Shown in pieces: positions 1 through 4,557 of a stretch of 9,320 nucleotides of DNA; the stretch's first letter is position 1; every line of letters begins with the position of its first letter. The translations under genes were made by a program, and so were the position numbers. Origin of the DNA: Elusimicrobia bacterium RIFOXYB2_FULL_49_7 (lineage in GTDB: Bacteria; Fibrobacterota; OXYB2-FULL-49-7); the NCBI GenBank assembly GCA_001800515.1, contig MGVN01000088.1:1-9320 (forward strand), in the 5' to 3' direction. The notes beneath the pieces are model-generated. The model did no database searches. It worked only from the letters and a program-made list of their open reading frames with translations, and was not told the origin of the DNA.

Positions 1-275
1 TTCTGGGTAGCTATGCCGCCGTGGTCAGTTCCCGGAACCCATAGCACGTTATATTTTTGCATACCCCTGAAGCGTATGATAACATCCTGGAGCGTATTAT
101 TAAGGGCGTGGCCCATGTGCAGTATGCCGGTAACGTTCGGGGGAGGTATTACAATGCTGAAAGGCTGCCGCGACTTGCGCGGAGCGGATGAAAACAGGTT
201 ATGCTCCAACCAATAGCTATACCACTTATCTTCAACCTTCTGCGGTTCGTACACCTTGGCAATATCAATTTCCAT
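1..275 (-). CDS. valS: Valine--tRNA ligase, N-terminal fragment (cut by window edge)
   Basis: Class I aminoacyl-tRNA synthetase that charges tRNA-Val with valine in the cytoplasm. The 91 visible codons start at the ATG at 275-273 and run off the left edge. Seen directly: residues 44-50 PPPNVTG followed by HMGH at 53-56, the class I HIGH-type ATP-binding signature, and [13 protein letters not shown] at 79-91, the ValS-specific stretch (usually TDHAGIATQ; Ala is Gly here). The N-terminal Y-x-P-x-x-V-E-x-K-W pattern (residues 9-18) is also typical of ValS, so isoleucyl- and leucyl-tRNA synthetases are unlikely. A GAGGGA-like ribosome binding site lies about ten bases upstream of the ATG. The KMSKS loop, editing domain and anticodon-binding domain lie outside the window. 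The gene diverges from the M23 peptidase and has a predicted leader of about 240 nt containing a strongly palindromic block. Confidence 0.96.
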   Translation of the reverse strand, partial: MEIDIAKVYEPQKVEDKWYSYWLEHNLFSSAPRKSRQPFSIVIPPPNVTGILHMGHALNNTLQDVIIRFRGMQKYNVLWVPGTDHGGIATQ

Positions 276-325
276 GAAAAAAAGTCCCTCTTTACGTTGT
301 TGCTCAAATAACGGAAGCCTTCTGC

Positions 326-346
326 GGCGTGTTCGGGGAACACGCC
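326..346. repeat. Perfect 9-bp hairpin with 3-nt loop
   Basis: GGCGTGTTC (326-334), loop GGG, then GAACACGCC (338-346) form a perfect GC-rich stem. Neither strand has a following T run, so it does not look like an intrinsic terminator. As valS leader RNA it would lie about 50 nt upstream of the start codon. The stem resembles the short palindromes found in dispersed intergenic repeat families, but copy number cannot be judged from one window. Confidence 0.8.
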
Positions 347-360
347 CTACAGCAACTTTA

Positions 361-389
361 GAAACTCGAACAAAAGGAAGTTCGGTTTC
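361..389. repeat. Bulged 10-bp hairpin
   Basis: The left arm 361-371 (GAAACTCGAAC) pairs with the right arm 380-389 (GTTCGGTTTC) as 5 bp + 5 bp with T366 bulged, around the 8-nt loop 372-379. It lies immediately inside the GCAACTT/AAGTTGC stem of the larger element, as its first inner arm. Confidence 0.6.
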
Positions 390-409
390 AATATGCGAGC
401 CGAAACGCA

Positions 410-458
410 GGAAAACGGGGGCGCGGCGTAGCGTTAGCTACGCAAACCCACGTTTTCC
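410..458. repeat. Long interrupted hairpin
   Basis: The outer stem GGAAAACG (410-417) pairs perfectly with CGTTTTCC (451-458). The tip stem GCGTAGC (426-432), loop GTTA, pairs with GCTACGC (437-443). Three further G-C pairs (419-421 with 447-449) can form in the internal loop. This is the longest arm of the 321-476 element. Confidence 0.75.
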
Positions 459-521
459 GAAGTTGCAGGCCGCAGATTGAAAACGCTTAATGACGTAACA
501 ACTGCTTGAGTAATGTCAGTT

Positions 522-550
522 ATAATAACAAAATTAAAGATGTTTTTCAA
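522..550 (-). promoter_or_regulatory. Putative sigma-70 promoter for valS
   Basis: Read on the minus strand, TTGAAA (550-545) is followed after exactly 17 bp by TATTAT (527-522), a good match to the housekeeping consensus. Transcription would start near 515, giving valS a 5' leader of about 240 nt that contains the inverted repeats at 321-476. The -10 lies inside an 11-bp palindrome, GTTATAATAAC (519-529). The -35 sits one base from the -35 of the rightward peptidase promoter. Predicted from sequence only; a closer promoter could exist. Confidence 0.5.
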
Positions 551-551
551 C

Positions 552-580
552 TTGACAATTGCGGCTATTTCTGTTATAAA
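552..580 (+). promoter_or_regulatory. Strong sigma-70-type promoter for the M23 peptidase-bactofilin pair
   Basis: TTGACA (552-557) is a perfect -35, and TATAAA (575-580) follows after a 17-bp spacer, one mismatch from the -10 consensus. The predicted start near 587 leaves a leader of about 30 nt before the ATG at 616, with AAAGGG (605-610) as ribosome binding site. Its -35 is one base from the opposing valS -35 (545-550), so the two promoters stand back to back. Confidence 0.7.
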
Positions 581-615
581 AAGTATAGCGGCACATATTA
601 CGATAAAGGGTTACC

Positions 616-1590
616 ATGAGATTCTGGAAGAAAGCGCACCGCGAATTACGACGCCACCTTACCGTCATGTTTATCCCCCATGCCACGGCAAAACCGCTTC
701 AGCTTACGTTTTCCGTTTCTTTCCTTTTATTTCTGCTGGGCACATGGACGGCGCTGACCCTTTGGGCGGGCTACCTTTCAAATCAGCATATTGATTACTG
801 GCGCATTAACGCCGAAAACAAGCTGATGAAACTTAAAGTGGTATTTTTTGCCCAGCAGATCCGTAAATCACAGGAAATGCTTGACGAAGTGCGCGATAAC
901 GACATGCAGATCAGAACGCTCCTTGAAATGAAATCAAAAAAGGACATTATCGAATACGACGGCAAGGGCGGCCCCACCAAAGAACAGACTCACGATTTAT
1001 CGCTTTTCCTGGCAGGAAAACTTGACGAACTGACACAGCAGGATATTTTCAGGCAGACTAGCGTGCTGCACGAAGAAACCAGGCGGCGGCTCGAAAGCTT
1101 TAAGGAAGTGCTTAGCCACGTAGAACACGAGCGCGCGCTATATAAGGCTGTCCCATGTTCATGGCCGTGCATGGGATCGGTAACTTCAACGTTCGGTTAC
1201 CGCACTCATCCCCTCTACAACAGCACCGAGTTTCATTCAGGGCTTGATATTGCAAATGCCCGCAATACCCCTGTCTATGCCACGGCTTACGGGACAGTGC
1301 ATTTGTGCGACTGGCAGCCGGGCTACGGACGCCTTATAATAGTTGATCACGGCTACGGCTATCAAACATATTTCGGCCACCTGCAAAAAATTATGGTCAA
1401 GCCCGGTGAACTTATCAAGCGCGGCCAGCTCATAGGGCTTATGGGCGACACCGGCACGTCAACCGGCGACCACCTGCATTACGAAATTCAAATAAACGGA
1501 CAGCCTGTAAATCCTGCGCGTTTTCTTAAGAAACACTCAGGCGATATTGTCCAGAAATCGCTGGATGGAGGAATCAATGTTCGGCAATAA
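616..1590 (+). CDS. Membrane-anchored M23 (LytM/lysostaphin-type) zinc metallopeptidase
   Basis: Likely periplasmic peptidoglycan endopeptidase, or an amidase-activating LytM factor, 324 aa. A basic N-terminus precedes one membrane segment at about residues 31-52, then a helical, probably coiled-coil linker (about 60-175), then an M23 domain (about 185-303). The zinc ligands of the family are all present: H207 and D211 in HSGLD, and H288 in HLH (286-288). The presumed catalytic histidines are H255 (in YFGHL) and H286, so the enzyme looks active rather than degenerate. The ATG at 616 has AAAGGG five bases upstream and a strong promoter at 552-580. The 3' end overlaps the bactofilin start by 14 nt, indicating co-translation. 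M23 peptidases next to bactofilins shape the cell in other bacteria (for example Csd1 with CcmA in Helicobacter pylori). I infer the same role here, with the bactofilin positioning this peptidase. Confidence 0.93.
   Translation: MRFWKKAHRELRRHLTVMFIPHATAKPLQLTFSVSFLLFLLGTWTALTLWAGYLSNQHIDYWRINAENKLMKLKVVFFAQQIRKSQEMLDEVRDNDMQIRTLLEMKSKKDIIEYDGKGGPTKEQTHDLSLFLAGKLDELTQQDIFRQTSVLHEETRRRLESFKEVLSHVEHERALYKAVPCSWPCMGSVTSTFGYRTHPLYNSTEFHSGLDIANARNTPVYATAYGTVHLCDWQPGYGRLIIVDHGYGYQTYFGHLQKIMVKPGELIKRGQLIGLMGDTGTSTGDHLHYEIQINGQPVNPARFLKKHSGDIVQKSLDGGINVRQ
1567..1572 (+). promoter_or_regulatory. Ribosome binding site fixing the bactofilin start
   Basis: GGAGGA lies four bases before the ATG at 1577 and inside the end of the peptidase gene. 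It supports 1577 over the in-frame ATGs at 1547 and 1565, which have no comparable site. Confidence 0.7.
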
Positions 1591-1972
1591 AAAAGAAAAT
1601 GAATTCGGCGTCATGGAAACGGTAATCGGGGCGGAAAGTTCGATGCAGGGGACCATACGTTCCAAGAATTCTATTCGCATTGACGGCAAGCTTGACGGCG
1701 AGATAGCGGAAGCCAACGGTGTAATAATCGGTGAAACAGGGCAGGTCCAGGGCGACATCAAGGGCAATACCGTTATCGTAGGCGGCAAGGTTACAGGCAA
1801 TATAACGGCCACCAGCACTCTCGAAATTCTTCCCAAAGCGCAGGTTTACGGGGACCTTCATTCCGCACTGTTAACCATCAGCGAGGGCGCAACGTTCGAG
1901 GGAAACTGCGTAATGTCGACGGATAAAAACAAGGTTATCGAAATGAACGTTGAAAACACCCGCCGCAGATAA
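1577..1972 (+). CDS. Bactofilin (polymer-forming cytoskeletal protein)
   Basis: Bactofilins (PF04519, formerly DUF583) assemble without nucleotide into beta-helical filaments under the inner membrane and recruit envelope enzymes. This 131-aa protein has the usual form: a short polar N-tail (1-16), a repetitive beta-helix core (about 17-112) with regularly spaced G, I and V residues, and a short charged C-tail ending in RRR. The opening TVIGAESSMQGTI and the IDGKLDGEI step at 35-43 are family hallmarks. The ATG at 1577 is chosen because GGAGGA precedes it; a longer reading adds ten residues (MSRNRWMEES) that the family does not need. The gene overlaps the upstream M23 peptidase by 14 nt and shares its promoter, so the two are probably a scaffold-enzyme pair for peptidoglycan remodelling. 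No membrane segment is seen. Confidence 0.95.
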   Translation: MFGNKKENEFGVMETVIGAESSMQGTIRSKNSIRIDGKLDGEIAEANGVIIGETGQVQGDIKGNTVIVGGKVTGNITATSTLEILPKAQVYGDLHSALLTISEGATFEGNCVMSTDKNKVIEMNVENTRRR

Positions 1973-1994
1973 AAACCACCAGTCCTGTTGACGT

Positions 1995-2879
1995 CTACCC
2001 CTTAAAATACGTTACCAGCACTATCATCAGGAATGCTATCATTGTTCCCAGGAACACGTTTGCTGCGGCAAACTCCGGATTGCTGCGGTAGCGCTCGGAA
2101 TATATGTATGCATTGACTGCTGCCGGCATTGAAGACGTCATAAGGCATACCCCCCGCGCAGTACCGCCGATACCCAGAACATGAGTTAGAGCCACGGCCA
2201 TTACAAACCCGCCCGCCATCCTTAGAAAGACGCCCATGACAACCCTGGAAAACATCTCTTTTTTGAAATTACCCAGGCGGCTTCCCACGAACAACAACAT
2301 GGCCGGCAAAGTTACGGCAGACACAAAAGCCGCCGCGCTTTTTAACGCCGGCAACGGAGAAACCTGCAAAAGATTAAACGCGCTTCCCAGTACCACCGCA
2401 TAAACCACAGGCACCTTGAGTATCTCAAGAAAAGTTTTCTTTTCGCTTACCATGTATATGCCGAACGTAGAAACCATTATCGTGTTTACCATGCTGTAAA
2501 CTATGGAGTAGTTCGTTCCTTCTTTCCCCCACAACATGGTATTTACCGGTATGGCAAGGTAGGCTGAGTTCATGACTATTATCGGCAGGCAGTATTCCCG
2601 AAACGGCAGTTTTTCGACGGAAGTCCAGACATAGGCCAGCAACGTGCCGCCGGCGCTGACGCCCGCAGCCACCAGCAAAACACCGGTTGACGTGGTAAGA
2701 GATACGGGGCTTGTCCATAGCGAGGTAAACGCGAACACCGGTATAAGGACGTAAAACGAAAAAGAGATAAAGCCTTTAACAGCTTTTTCGCTGCGTTCAT
2801 GGAACAGCCTGTCCAGCGCCGCGCCTATTATAATATATATAAAAACCTTACCGATAAGCGTCGAAAGTATGGAAAGCAT
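1995..2879 (-). CDS. AEC-family (auxin efflux carrier-like) transporter
   Basis: Integral inner-membrane secondary transporter of 294 aa with about ten hydrophobic helices in two halves of five, normal for bacterial AEC proteins. Seen directly: N104-S-A-Y-L-A-I-P111 at the first-half crossover, LPAMLLFVGSRL (191-202), and MPAAVNAYIYSERY (251-264) followed by a closing helix, all typical of the family. Bacterial AEC members export or import small organic acids such as malate, but the substrate cannot be read from this sequence. The ATG at 2879 is the only plausible start: no upstream Shine-Dalgarno is visible and the next internal Met is at residue 103. A TATAAT box ends only eight bases before the ATG, so the mRNA may be leaderless. 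The gene is monocistronic, converging with the bactofilin (22 nt between stops, no terminator hairpin seen) and diverging from the chaperone gene. Confidence 0.92.
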   Translation of the reverse strand: MLSILSTLIGKVFIYIIIGAALDRLFHERSEKAVKGFISFSFYVLIPVFAFTSLWTSPVSLTTSTGVLLVAAGVSAGGTLLAYVWTSVEKLPFREYCLPIIVMNSAYLAIPVNTMLWGKEGTNYSIVYSMVNTIMVSTFGIYMVSEKKTFLEILKVPVVYAVVLGSAFNLLQVSPLPALKSAAAFVSAVTLPAMLLFVGSRLGNFKKEMFSRVVMGVFLRMAGGFVMAVALTHVLGIGGTARGVCLMTSSMPAAVNAYIYSERYRSNPEFAAANVFLGTMIAFLMIVLVTYFKG

Positions 2880-2886
2880 GGCGTTA

Positions 2887-2915
2887 ATTATAGTATATTT
2901 GATTTATTGACGCAA
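2887..2915 (-). promoter_or_regulatory. Putative promoter for the AEC transporter
   Basis: On the minus strand TTGCGT (2915-2910) is followed by a 17-bp spacer and a perfect TATAAT (2892-2887). The predicted start falls at about 2880, one base from the ATG at 2879, implying a leaderless transcript. The -35 overlaps the plus-strand -35 candidate at 2907-2912 by three bases. Confidence 0.55.
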
Positions 2916-2935
2916 TTTTGGTAACATTTCGTAAA
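2907..2935 (+). promoter_or_regulatory. Weak candidate promoter for the SurA/PpiD-like gene
   Basis: TTGACG (2907-2912) is a good -35, but the hexamer 17 bp later, CGTAAA (2930-2935), is a poor -10. The predicted start near 2942 would leave a short leader that still contains the ribosome binding site at 2946-2951. The -35 overlaps that of the leftward transporter promoter. Confidence 0.35.
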
Positions 2936-2945
2936 GAGCATATAA

Positions 2946-2951
2946 AAGGAG
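2946..2951 (+). promoter_or_regulatory. Ribosome binding site fixing the chaperone start
   Basis: AAGGAG lies eight bases before the ATG at 2960, an ideal arrangement. It rules against the in-frame TTG at 2918, which would add 14 residues and has no such site. Confidence 0.8.
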
Positions 2952-2959
2952 TTATTACA

Positions 2960-3667
2960 ATGACAGAATTTTTACGCAAGCATATGCAAACTATTTTCAT
3001 CATAACGATCGTCGGCTTCATGGCCGGCGCTTTCGTGGGTTTCGGCAGCTATTTCTTCGGAAAAAAATCGGTTACCGACGCCGTGGCTGAAATCAACGGC
3101 AAAAAGATATCCTACCGCGATTACACCATGATGTATAACCGGACTATTGAAAACCTGCGCAATGCAAAAGAGGAAATCACCGAAGAAACGCTTCAGAGGA
3201 AAAAGCAGGAAGTACTCCAGGACATGATCCAGGAAGAGGTGTTCTGGCAGGAAGCGCGCAAACATGGCATCAGCGTAACCGATTCAGAGCTTGCATCCAA
3301 CATACAACGCTACCCGGCGTTTCAGAAGGAAGGCCGGTTCGACCAGCAGGCGTATTTCCAGGTTGTATTCCAGGTACTGCGCACGACACCGAAGGAATTC
3401 GAAGAAAGCCAGCGCCGCCAGATAGCGATAGCGAAACTGCGCCAGATGATAGCCGAAAGCGTAAAGATCAGCGAGCCGGAAATACAGTTTGAATACGCGC
3501 GCGCCAATAAAGGCGACATGAAAAAATTCAATAATGACCGTGCAAAATTTCTTGAGGGTTTACGCCAGGAAAAAGTGATGATGGTATTTAACGAATGGTT
3601 CAAACAGTTGAACAAGCAGGTAAAAATAAAGGTGTACCTTGAGGAAATAGAAAAGAACAACGCTTGA
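2960..3667 (+). CDS. Membrane-anchored SurA/PpiD N-domain-like chaperone without PPIase domain
   Basis: Probable periplasmic folding factor of 235 aa, tethered by one N-terminal membrane segment (about 11-33, rich in F, I and G) behind a short basic cytoplasmic end. The stretch after it, VAEINGKKISYRDY (42-55), is the classic opening of the SurA/PpiD/PrsA N-terminal domain (SurA_N_3 type). A charged helical region then contains MIQEEVFWQEARKHGISVTD, the typical long helix and turn. In catalytic relatives a parvulin PPIase domain comes next. Here, after SEPEIQFEYARANKGD, the chain passes straight to the closing helix (about 190-225) normally found after the PPIase. No parvulin motif is visible, so I infer chaperone-only activity. 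The start at 2960 has AAGGAG eight bases upstream. The gene stands alone on this strand; its stop is three bases from the stop of the convergent maf gene. Confidence 0.8.
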   Translation: MTEFLRKHMQTIFIITIVGFMAGAFVGFGSYFFGKKSVTDAVAEINGKKISYRDYTMMYNRTIENLRNAKEEITEETLQRKKQEVLQDMIQEEVFWQEARKHGISVTDSELASNIQRYPAFQKEGRFDQQAYFQVVFQVLRTTPKEFEESQRRQIAIAKLRQMIAESVKISEPEIQFEYARANKGDMKKFNNDRAKFLEGLRQEKVMMVFNEWFKQLNKQVKIKVYLEEIEKNNA

Positions 3668-3670
3668 TAC

Positions 3671-4246
3671 TTACCGGTGTTTATCGAGAACAATGCCGAA
3701 ACTTTTAAGCAGCTTCCTCAGTTTGCCCAGCGGCAACCCCACGACGTTAAAATAATCCCCTTCTATGCGCTCCACGAAAGCATCGCCGGTTTCCTGCACC
3801 GCGTAGGCCCCGGCCTTATCAAGATGCTTTTTTGAAAAACGCTTTATCTCGTCCTTCGAAAGCGCCCGCATTTTAACGGCGCTGACGTCATAATCCGTTT
3901 TCATTCTTCCGCTGCCGGCATCAACAACAGCGATACCGCTGTATACCCTGTGAAACGTGCCGTTAAGAAGCGATAATATCCGCATCGCATCGCGCTCGTC
4001 CTCCGGCTTGCCTATAATGCTTCCCCTGAAAACTACTATTGTATCGGCTCCTATAACGATTCCGCGTCGCGCCTGTTTTGCCACCGCCATCGCCTTGCGC
4101 GCCGCAAGCTCCCTGACTATAAATGATGGTTTCTTGAGCGAACTATCCTCATCGACGTTGCCGGGCATAATTGAAAAACGCAGGCCGCATGATTTCAAAA
4201 GCTCGCGCCTGCGCGGGGATGCCGACGCAAGAATAACGCTTTTCAT
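3671..4246 (-). CDS. maf: Maf-family nucleoside triphosphate pyrophosphatase
   Basis: Maf proteins hydrolyse non-canonical or pyrimidine nucleoside triphosphates (dTTP/UTP, or m7GTP in the YceF branch) to monophosphates and pyrophosphate in the cytoplasm; some also inhibit septation. The 191-aa product has all family landmarks: SASPRR (8-13) in the phosphate-binding loop, GADTIV around D68, K80-P in IIGKPED, the LNGTFHRVYSG segment, and the closing KAGAYAVQETG plus GDYFNVVGLPL region. The spelling of the last two blocks resembles the dTTP/UTP branch, an inference. The ATG at 4246 is preferred over the in-frame ATG at 4267 because MKSVILASASPRR is the usual family start and GAGGA (4260-4256) lies nine bases upstream. 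The ATG shares an ATGA with the cutA stop, suggesting translational coupling. It is the last gene of the minus-strand cluster. Confidence 0.95.
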   Translation of the reverse strand: MKSVILASASPRRRELLKSCGLRFSIMPGNVDEDSSLKKPSFIVRELAARKAMAVAKQARRGIVIGADTIVVFRGSIIGKPEDERDAMRILSLLNGTFHRVYSGIAVVDAGSGRMKTDYDVSAVKMRALSKDEIKRFSKKHLDKAGAYAVQETGDAFVERIEGDYFNVVGLPLGKLRKLLKSFGIVLDKHR

Positions 4247-4557
4247 ATTACGGATTCCTCTATCCATTGCAGGTATGCTTTATTGCCGGACTCTATGGGA
4301 AGCGCGATTATTTCCGGCACCTCGTACGAATGCAGTTGCCGGACCCGCTCGATTATTTTTTCAACAAGCGCGGTTTTGGATTTGGCGATAATCAATACTT
4401 CATCGGCAGTCTCAATCTTACCCTTCCACCGGTAGGTGGAAGACACGCCCCGAATAATGTTTGCACATGCCGCCAGCTTTTCGGCAACCAGTGATGACGC
4501 GATATTTCCCGCCTCGGCATCGTTTGAAGCGGTAATAAATATCACGGAATAACTCAT
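4243..4557 (-). CDS. cutA: CutA1-type divalent-cation tolerance protein
   Basis: CutA1 is a small trimeric cytoplasmic protein with a ferredoxin-like fold, linked to copper and other divalent metal tolerance; its biochemical role is still poorly defined. This 104-aa protein matches the family in length and order: the first strand SYSVIFITASND, A-x-x-I-A-x-x-LV-x-x-KLAAC, then STYRWKGKIETADEVLIIAKS, and HSYEVPEIIALPI with GNKAYLQWI near the C-terminus. The ATG at 4557 is chosen over the in-frame ATG at 4632: families start at this point and a GGGGGG tract lies seven bases upstream. The start overlaps the HD-GYP stop as ATGA, and its own stop overlaps the maf start the same way, so three genes are linked by 4-nt overlaps. 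Confidence 0.95.
   Translation of the reverse strand: MSYSVIFITASNDAEAGNIASSLVAEKLAACANIIRGVSSTYRWKGKIETADEVLIIAKSKTALVEKIIERVRQLHSYEVPEIIALPIESGNKAYLQWIEESVI
4256..4260 (-). promoter_or_regulatory. Ribosome binding site for maf
   Basis: GAGGA on the minus strand sits nine bases before the ATG at 4246, inside the end of cutA. It supports 4246 over 4267 as the maf start. Confidence 0.6.

Larger units (their letters stand above)
321..476. repeat. Nested inverted-repeat element (branched palindrome) in the valS leader
   Basis: This 156-bp non-coding block is framed by the perfect inverted repeat TCTGCGGC (321-328) / GCCGCAGA (469-476). A second perfect pair, GCAACTT (352-358) / AAGTTGC (460-466), lies inside it. 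Three further hairpins fill the block: 326-346 between the two outer stems, and 361-389 and 410-458 inside the inner stem. The arrangement could fold into a multi-arm structure in either DNA strand or as RNA, although hairpin 326-346 shares three bases with the outer stem, so the two compete. It lies between the putative valS promoter and the valS ATG. It could be a REP/MITE-like palindromic repeat or a structured mRNA leader. No T-box motif, no clear target-site duplication and no coding potential were seen. Confidence 0.7.

Noticed and set aside
326..346. Intrinsic terminator
   Set aside because: The hairpin is strong, but no T tract follows on either strand, and on the minus strand it would stop valS before its start codon.
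13..480. Small plus-strand reading frames at 13-216 and 256-480
   Set aside because: The first is the antisense of valS. The second spans the valS start and the palindromic block and has no ribosome binding site or family resemblance.
276..515. T-box riboswitch in the valS leader
   Set aside because: The leader has strong stems, but the conserved T-box sequence (AGGGTGG-type antiterminator bulge) and a terminator with T run are absent on the minus strand.
519..529. Plus-strand TATAAT at 521-526 as a second promoter for the M23 gene
   Set aside because: The hexamer 17 bp upstream (ACAACT) is not a -35. The sequence is better used as the -10 region of the leftward valS promoter.
513..794. Plus-strand 93-codon frame overlapping the M23 gene start
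   Set aside because: It begins before the M23 promoter and lies in another frame of a well-supported gene; the product resembles nothing.
2579..2800. Minus-strand frames inside the AEC gene and similar antisense frames elsewhere (for example 6424-6837, 8944-9288)
   Set aside because: They are out-of-frame shadows of well-supported genes, with compositionally odd, unrecognisable products.
2918..2946. Promoter TTGGTA-17-TATAAA for the chaperone gene
   Set aside because: Transcription would start near 2953, after the AAGGAG ribosome binding site, leaving the mRNA without it.
2918..2959. Earlier TTG start for the chaperone gene
   Set aside because: It has no ribosome binding site and would place extra charged residues before a normal signal anchor; AAGGAG favours the ATG at 2960.
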